NCBI GenBank assembly: GCA_019359125.1
Contig: JAHHHY010000004.1
Coordinates: forward strand, 1-64,000
Direction: 5' to 3'
Length of the DNA stretch: 64,000 bases
Source of the DNA: Pleurocapsa minor GSE-CHR-MK 17-07R
Lineage (GTDB): Bacteria > Chloroflexota > Anaerolineae > Aggregatilineales > Phototrophicaceae
Part shown: piece by piece, positions 59,364 through 64,000 of the stretch
Layout of the letters: each line of letters begins with the position of its first letter
Position numbering within the stretch: the first letter of the stretch is position 1
Made by a program: the position numbers and the translations under genes
Notes under the pieces: generated by a model
Seen by the model: the letters and a program-made list of their open reading frames with translations, nothing else
The model's database searches: none
Told to the model about the DNA's origin: nothing

Positions 59364-60584
59364 ATGACAGACAGCCAATCCGGCGCGCTGGACGGCGTGC
59401 GCGTGCTCGATTTTACGCGCGTGCTGGCCGGGCCGTTCGCCACCATGATGCTGGCCGATATGGGCGCCGAGGTCATCAAAATCGAGAGCCTTCACGGGGA
59501 TGATACCCGCCAGTGGGGGCCACCCTGGTTCGAGGGGGCTGGCGATGCCCGCGAATCAGCCTACTACCTGAGCGTCAACCGCAACAAGCGCAGCATCACG
59601 CTCAACCTGAAGCATCCGGCCGCGCAGGATATCGCCATGCAACTGGCCGGCGGCAGCCAGATTGTCGTGGAGAACATGAAGCCAGGCGGCATGGCGGCCT
59701 TCGGGCTGGACTATCCAGCGCTGCATGCGCGCTTTCCGGCGCTGGTTTACGGCTCGGTCACTGGCTACGGGCAGACCGGCCCGTACAGCGACCGCCCCGG
59801 CTATGATTTCGTCATTCAGGCGCAAAGCGGCCTGATGAGCATCACCGGGCCGGAGCATGGCGAGCCGTACAAGCTGGGCGTGGCCATCAGCGATGTGATC
59901 GCGGGACTGTTCGCGTGCAGCAGCCTGCTGGCCGCGCTGCGCCATGCCGAGCGCACCGGCCACGGCCAGCACGTCGATATCGCGCTGCTGGACACCACGC
60001 TGGCCGCGCTGGTGAATGTGGCCAGCGCGGCGCTGGTCAGTGACCGGCCGCCTGCGCGCTATGGCAACGCCCACGCGAGCATCGTGCCTTATCAGCCGTT
60101 TCAGGCGTCCGACAAGCCCTTCGCGCTGGCAGTGGGCAATGACCGTCAGTTTGGCCAGTTGTGCGCGCTGATCGGCCACCCTGATTGGGCAACCGACGAG
60201 CGTTTTTCCAGCAACCCGGCGCGGGTGGCCCATCGCGACCTGCTGTGTGCCATGCTGAATGAGGTCTTCGCGACGCGCGCAGCCGACGACTGGGTGACGG
60301 ACCTGCTGGCGCTGGGCATCCCGTCCGGGCCGATGAATGACGTGCATGGCATCCTGCACGACCCGCATGTGACCGCGCGCGGGCTGGTGCACGAGGTGCC
60401 GTTCCTGGGCGAGCTGCTGCGGCTGGTCGGCCCGCCGGTCGGCTTCAGCGAGACACCCGCACGAGTCGACAGCGCGCCGCCGAGGCTGGGACAGCATACA
60501 CGCGGCATCCTGCGCGATATTCTGGGCCTGCGCGACGGCGACATCGACGGGCTGATCGCATCGGGCGCGGCCGCTGAAGGCTAA
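59364..60584 (+). CDS. CaiB/BaiF-family (class III) CoA transferase
   Basis: Transfers CoA between carboxylic acids. The 406-residue product has the family start LDGVRVLDFTRVLAGPFATM, GAEVIKIE, the active-site loop GYDFVIQAQSGLMSITG with the catalytic Asp, and C-terminal IPSGPMNDVHGILHDPHVTARG. The length is typical. Substrates range from carnitine to oxalate, succinate or fatty acids and cannot be told. It lies divergent from the subtilase over a 197-base AT-richer gap that contains TATAAT at 59240-59245. A hairpin and an amidohydrolase gene follow. Confidence 0.95.
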   Translation: MTDSQSGALDGVRVLDFTRVLAGPFATMMLADMGAEVIKIESLHGDDTRQWGPPWFEGAGDARESAYYLSVNRNKRSITLNLKHPAAQDIAMQLAGGSQIVVENMKPGGMAAFGLDYPALHARFPALVYGSVTGYGQTGPYSDRPGYDFVIQAQSGLMSITGPEHGEPYKLGVAISDVIAGLFACSSLLAALRHAERTGHGQHVDIALLDTTLAALVNVASAALVSDRPPARYGNAHASIVPYQPFQASDKPFALAVGNDRQFGQLCALIGHPDWATDERFSSNPARVAHRDLLCAMLNEVFATRAADDWVTDLLALGIPSGPMNDVHGILHDPHVTARGLVHEVPFLGELLRLVGPPVGFSETPARVDSAPPRLGQHTRGILRDILGLRDGDIDGLIASGAAAEG

Positions 60585-60609
60585 GCAAAAAGCCGCTTTC
60601 GCTTTTTGC
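60585..60609 (+). terminator. Hairpin after the CoA transferase gene
   Basis: GCAAAAAGC (60585-60593) pairs GCTTTTTGC (60601-60609) with a 7-base loop. The stem itself holds the A and T runs; no T-tract follows, so it may be a weak terminator or only attenuate. Confidence 0.5.
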
Positions 60610-60710
60610 CGGATGCCCATGCGAGGCCTACAATAGCGGTTATGCTGCCCGCGCAGGTGACCACGCCTGCCGCCGGGCCATCTGACTACACGCGTGGACA
60701 GGCTGACACC

Positions 60711-62300
60711 ATGATCATTTTCTATAACGGCACCATCCTCACGCAGGATCCGCGCTTTCCTGTCGTCGAATCCCTGCTGGTGGGCGATAACGGGCGCGTG
60801 CGCTGGGCGGGCAAGCTGGATGACCTGCCCACCATCACCGGCATCGACCGCCTGCAGCGCGTCGACCTGGAAGGGCGCACGCTCATCCCCGGCTTTAATG
60901 ACGCGCATGTGCATATCTGGAAGCTGGGCCTGCTGCTGACCGTGCAGGTGGATGCCCGCGCCGCCGCAGCGCCGGATATCCCGTCGATCGTCGGAGCTTT
61001 TCGTGACCGCGCCGCCAAAAGCCCGGCCAGCGCCTGGCTAACCGGCCGCGGCTACAATGAAGTCGTGCTGCCCGAAAAACGCCATCTGACGCGCCATGAC
61101 CTGGACGCCGCCAGCACTCAGCATCCGATCGCGCTCACGCGCACCTGCGGCCACATGATCGTCGCCAATTCGCTGGCGCTCAGCCTGGCGGGCATCACCC
61201 GCGACACGCCCAATCCGCCCGGCGGCGTGATCGTGCGCGATGAGCACGGCGAGCCGACCGGCCTGCTGCAGGAAACCGCGCAGGGCCTGATCACGCGCGT
61301 CATCCCCGACTACGACGACGCCGTAATGGCCGCCGCCATCCGCGAGGCGAATTATCATCAGCTTCGCCTGGGCATCACCAGCGCGACCGACCCGCTGCTG
61401 GCGCCGCAACACCTGCGCGTGTATCGCCAGCTTGAGGCCGATGGTGACCTGGCCGTGCGCATCAACGGCCTGCCCATCCGCAGGCAGGATGGCGGCAGCG
61501 AGACGATCCCGCTGCCCGAACGGTATGTCAGCCACACGCTGCGCATCGACACCGTGAAATTCTTCGCCGATGGCGGGCTGAGCGGCGCGACTGCTGCGCT
61601 GAGCGTGCCCTACAAAGAGACCGGCGAACGCGGCGTGATGCGCTTTGAAGACGATGAGCTGTTTGAGCTGATGTGGGAGGCGCACGATGCTGGTTTCCGC
61701 ATCGCCACGCACGCCATCGGCGATGTCGCCATCGAGCAAATCATCAGCACCTACGAGCGCCTGCATGCGCGCAAGCCAGCGCCAGAGCTGCGCCACCGCA
61801 TCGAGCATCTGGGCCTGCCCAGCGCCGGGCATCTGGCGCGCTGCAAAGCCCTGAACATCATCGCCGTGCCGCAGACGATCTTCCTGTATGCGCTGGGCAC
61901 GACCTACCGGCGCTACCTGCCCGACGGATTTTTCCCGCGCTGCTATCCGGTGAAGGCCATGCTGGACGCCGGGCTGGATGTCGCGCTCAGCTCTGACGCG
62001 CCGGTCGTGCCCGACGACAATCCGCTGCTGGGCATGAAGGCCGCGCTGGACCGCAAGGACATCAACGGCAACCCGATCGCGCCAGAACAGGCCATCAGCG
62101 CCGCGCAGGCGCTGTATGCCTACACGATGGGCGGCGCGATTGCCAGCGGCGATGCCGATACCCGCGGCAGCCTGTCGCCCGGCAAGTGGGCAGACCTGGC
62201 CGTGCTGTCTGGCAATCCGCTGGAGACGCCGCCCGATATGCTGCCTGCGCTTCAGGTCGAGCAGACCTACGTCGGCGGCGTGCTGGTCTATCAGCGCTGA
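60711..62300 (+). CDS. YtcJ-like metal-dependent amidohydrolase
   Basis: A 529-residue amidohydrolase of the YtcJ/NfdA type (Amidohydro_3). It begins with the small beta domain (MIIFYNGTILTQDPRFPVVE), has the metal site PGFNDAHVHIW, a RTCGHMIVANS stretch, KFFADGGLSG with the lysine region, ATHAIGDVAI and RIEHLGLPS with further His ligands, and ALSSDAPVV with the catalytic Asp; the beta domain closes with GKWADLAVLSGNPLE. The substrate (N-substituted formamide or other amide) is unknown. ATG 60711 gives the normal start with GGACAGG upstream; the longer in-frame start at 60606 is less likely. The permease gene begins 7 bases after the stop. Confidence 0.92.
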   Translation: MIIFYNGTILTQDPRFPVVESLLVGDNGRVRWAGKLDDLPTITGIDRLQRVDLEGRTLIPGFNDAHVHIWKLGLLLTVQVDARAAAAPDIPSIVGAFRDRAAKSPASAWLTGRGYNEVVLPEKRHLTRHDLDAASTQHPIALTRTCGHMIVANSLALSLAGITRDTPNPPGGVIVRDEHGEPTGLLQETAQGLITRVIPDYDDAVMAAAIREANYHQLRLGITSATDPLLAPQHLRVYRQLEADGDLAVRINGLPIRRQDGGSETIPLPERYVSHTLRIDTVKFFADGGLSGATAALSVPYKETGERGVMRFEDDELFELMWEAHDAGFRIATHAIGDVAIEQIISTYERLHARKPAPELRHRIEHLGLPSAGHLARCKALNIIAVPQTIFLYALGTTYRRYLPDGFFPRCYPVKAMLDAGLDVALSSDAPVVPDDNPLLGMKAALDRKDINGNPIAPEQAISAAQALYAYTMGGAIASGDADTRGSLSPGKWADLAVLSGNPLETPPDMLPALQVEQTYVGGVLVYQR

Positions 62301-62307
62301 CGCGGCC

Positions 62308-64000
62308 ATGCTGACGACGCCGCAGATCATCCTGAACGTGATTGTGCTGGCGGCGCTTGGCCTGACGCTGAGCAACCGCCTGCGCAGTGATCTGGTCGCG
62401 CTGCTGGTGCTGCTGGCGCTGGCACTCAGCGGGCTGGTCACACCGACTGAGGCGCTTTCCGGCCTGAGCAATCCGGCCGTGATGACGCTGGTCGGCCTGT
62501 TCCTGATCTCGCACGGGCTGGAAGAAACCGGCATCGCCCAGCGCGTGGCCGCCTTCATCAAACGCGCCGCCGGCCCCAGCGAAGTGCGCCTGATCGTGCT
62601 GTTCATGGGGGCTGGCGCGCTGCTCTCGCTGGCGATGAATAATGTCGCGGCAGGAGCGGTGCTGCTGCCAGTCGCCATGCAGGTGGCCGAAGAGACGCGC
62701 GTCTCCCCCTCCAGGCTGCTGATGCCGCTCTCGTTTGGCACGCTGGTGGGCGGTATGGCGACGTACTTCACCACCGCCAACATCGTCATCAGCGGGCTGC
62801 TGGTCGAGAATGGACAGGCGGGGCTGTCGATGGGCGATTTTCTGCCCACCGGCGGGCTGATCGCGCTGGTCGCGCTGCTGGCAATGGCGCTGTTCGGGCG
62901 AAAATTGCTGCCCACGCGCGCATCGGTCGGGACGATGGGCGCGGCATCGCTCTCGCGTGCGCTGGCCGACACCTATGGGCTGAACGAGCGACTGTGGGAG
63001 CTGCGCGTCAATTCCGGCTCGCCGCTGATCGATGTCACACTGGCCGACAGCAGCATCGGTGAAGTGCTGGGCCTGTCGGTCTTATCCATCTGGCGCAACG
63101 GCATCCGCATCCACACGCCTGCGCCCAGCGAAGTCCTGCGCCCCGGCGACCATGTGCTGATTGTGGGGCGCGAAGACCGCGTGGTGCAGTTGAACGACTG
63201 GGGCATGACACAGACCACGCCCGACATGAGCCATTTCAGGGGCGACACCACGCCCGACCTGACCGAGGTCATCATCCCGCCGGGATCGTCCGTGCTGGGC
63301 AAAACGCTGGCCGGGCTGCGTTTCCGCGAGCGCACCGGCCTGTCGTGCATCGCCATCTGGCGCGAGGGGCGCAGCTACCGCACCGATGTGCAGTTCTTCC
63401 CGCTGGAGGTGGGCGACGCGCTGCTGGTCGTCGGATCCCCTGTGAAAATTGACCTGCTGGCCCGCGACCCCGACTACTTTGTCACGCGCAGCGCGCATCG
63501 CGCCCGGCCGCGGATGCCGCAGAAGGCGGGCATCGCCCTGCTGATTACCGCGCTGGCGCTGATCGCCGCCGTCGTCGATATCGTGCCGATTTCGCTGGCG
63601 ATGCTGGCAGGCGGCGTGGCCATGGTGCTGGCCGGGTGCTTCAGCATGGACGACGCCTATCGGGCGATTGAATGGCGCGTCGTCTTTCTGATCGCCGGGT
63701 TCCTGCCGCTCAGCATCGCGCTGCAGAATACCGGCATGGCCGACATCATCGGCGGGCTGGTGGTGGGCGCGTTCGGCTCACTGGGGGTGATCGGCTTCAT
63801 TTCCGGCGTCTTCCTGGTGACGATGCTGGTCACGCAGGTGGTCGGCGGGCAGGTGTCCGCCCTGCTGATGGGGCCGGTGGTCATCGCCGGAGCGTTGCAG
63901 CTGGGCGCAGACGCGCAGGCGGTCGGGCTGGCCGCCGCGATTGCCTGTTCAGCCGCTTTCCTCACGCCGATGTCGCACCCGGTCAATGTGCTGATGATGG
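62308..64000 (+). CDS. SLC13-family permease with two TrkA-C domains, truncated by the window
   Basis: At least 564 residues; no stop within the window. The first membrane block (LTLSNRLRSDLVALLVLLAL, LSGLSNPAVMTLVGLFLISH, MNNVAAGAVLLPVAMQVA) has the ion-transporter signature with the paired helices of divalent-anion/sodium symporters. Two TrkA-C (RCK_C) domains follow (about 225-300 and 315-390; DVTLADSSIGEVLGLSVLSI, TEVIIPPGSSVLGKTLAGLR), each binding a small ligand in related proteins. The second membrane half begins near GIALLITALALIAAVVDIVP. The substrate may be sulfate, phosphate or a dicarboxylate. It starts 7 bases after the amidohydrolase and so may carry that enzyme's substrate or product. 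Confidence 0.9.
   Translation, partial: MLTTPQIILNVIVLAALGLTLSNRLRSDLVALLVLLALALSGLVTPTEALSGLSNPAVMTLVGLFLISHGLEETGIAQRVAAFIKRAAGPSEVRLIVLFMGAGALLSLAMNNVAAGAVLLPVAMQVAEETRVSPSRLLMPLSFGTLVGGMATYFTTANIVISGLLVENGQAGLSMGDFLPTGGLIALVALLAMALFGRKLLPTRASVGTMGAASLSRALADTYGLNERLWELRVNSGSPLIDVTLADSSIGEVLGLSVLSIWRNGIRIHTPAPSEVLRPGDHVLIVGREDRVVQLNDWGMTQTTPDMSHFRGDTTPDLTEVIIPPGSSVLGKTLAGLRFRERTGLSCIAIWREGRSYRTDVQFFPLEVGDALLVVGSPVKIDLLARDPDYFVTRSAHRARPRMPQKAGIALLITALALIAAVVDIVPISLAMLAGGVAMVLAGCFSMDDAYRAIEWRVVFLIAGFLPLSIALQNTGMADIIGGLVVGAFGSLGVIGFISGVFLVTMLVTQVVGGQVSALLMGPVVIAGALQLGADAQAVGLAAAIACSAAFLTPMSHPVNVLMM

Noticed and set aside
61038-62972. A 644-residue minus-strand frame opposite the amidohydrolase and permease
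   Set aside because: The plus strand shows intact amidohydrolase and SLC13 motifs through the same bases; the minus frame has no recognisable domain.

Overview
The window looks like ordinary chromosome from a GC-rich bacterium, most likely Chloroflexota (Anaerolineae-like). The phylum is inferred from style: secreted and membrane proteins carry long Thr-Pro or Pro-rich linkers (esterase, TPR/SH3 protein, subtilase, FHA protein, FtsK), and there are a two-domain laccase, DUF348/G5 surface proteins, a BTAD-type regulator, large cytosolic PAS/GAF kinases, a coenzyme F420 ligase and a bacterial small SRP RNA. I saw no LPS genes, IS element, integrase, phage gene or CRISPR array. No 16S gene is present, so the phylum stays an inference.

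Layout. 1-2.4 kb: end of an unknown gene, a STAS-like protein, then a minus-strand pair (phospholipase-C-like protein, lipoprotein esterase). 2.6-8.1 kb: an oversized FtsK. 8.3-11.4 kb: TPR/SH3 membrane protein and an orphan Pycsar-type membrane protein. 11.5-14.4 kb: a tight five-gene operon (double-hotdog thioesterase, AzlD, cupin, DJ-1/PfpI, thymidylate kinase), followed by a cluster of hairpin repeats and a DUF4260-TetR operon with two matching inverted repeats around its promoter. 15.7-20.3 kb: PfkB kinase, HEAT membrane protein, and a diheme cytochrome c plus two-domain laccase operon. 20.3-25.9 kb: HDAC-family deacetylase, MOSC protein, flavodoxin, MDR oxidoreductase, RdgB, DUF348/G5 protein. 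25.9-26.5 kb: noncoding stretch with four palindromic repeats and the SRP RNA gene. 26.5-36.9 kb: acetyltransferase, alpha-glucosidase, secreted hydrolase, proton-pumping pyrophosphatase, small enzymes, MocR-type regulator. 37-42 kb: FHA protein, GT-C-like membrane protein, membrane-anchored amidase, glutaredoxin, tRNA-Ser(GGA). 42-54 kb: two large sensor kinases, epimerase, CofE, BTAD regulator, O-antigen-ligase-like protein. 54-59.2 kb: a 1738-residue protein with two complete subtilisin domains. 59.4-64 kb: CaiB/BaiF CoA transferase, YtcJ-like amidohydrolase, SLC13/TrkA-C permease running off the end.

The most distinctive non-gene signal is a family of about 20-nt palindromes (outer GGGC...GCCC kept, inner bases changing in a compensated way), found eight times, only between genes. 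The most distinctive protein is the tandem subtilase. Regulatory DNA is unusually readable at two places: the DUF4260-TetR promoter and the laccase/HDAC divergent region, which carries a consensus CRP-like site. All functional calls come from reading translated sequence and motifs; no database search was run.
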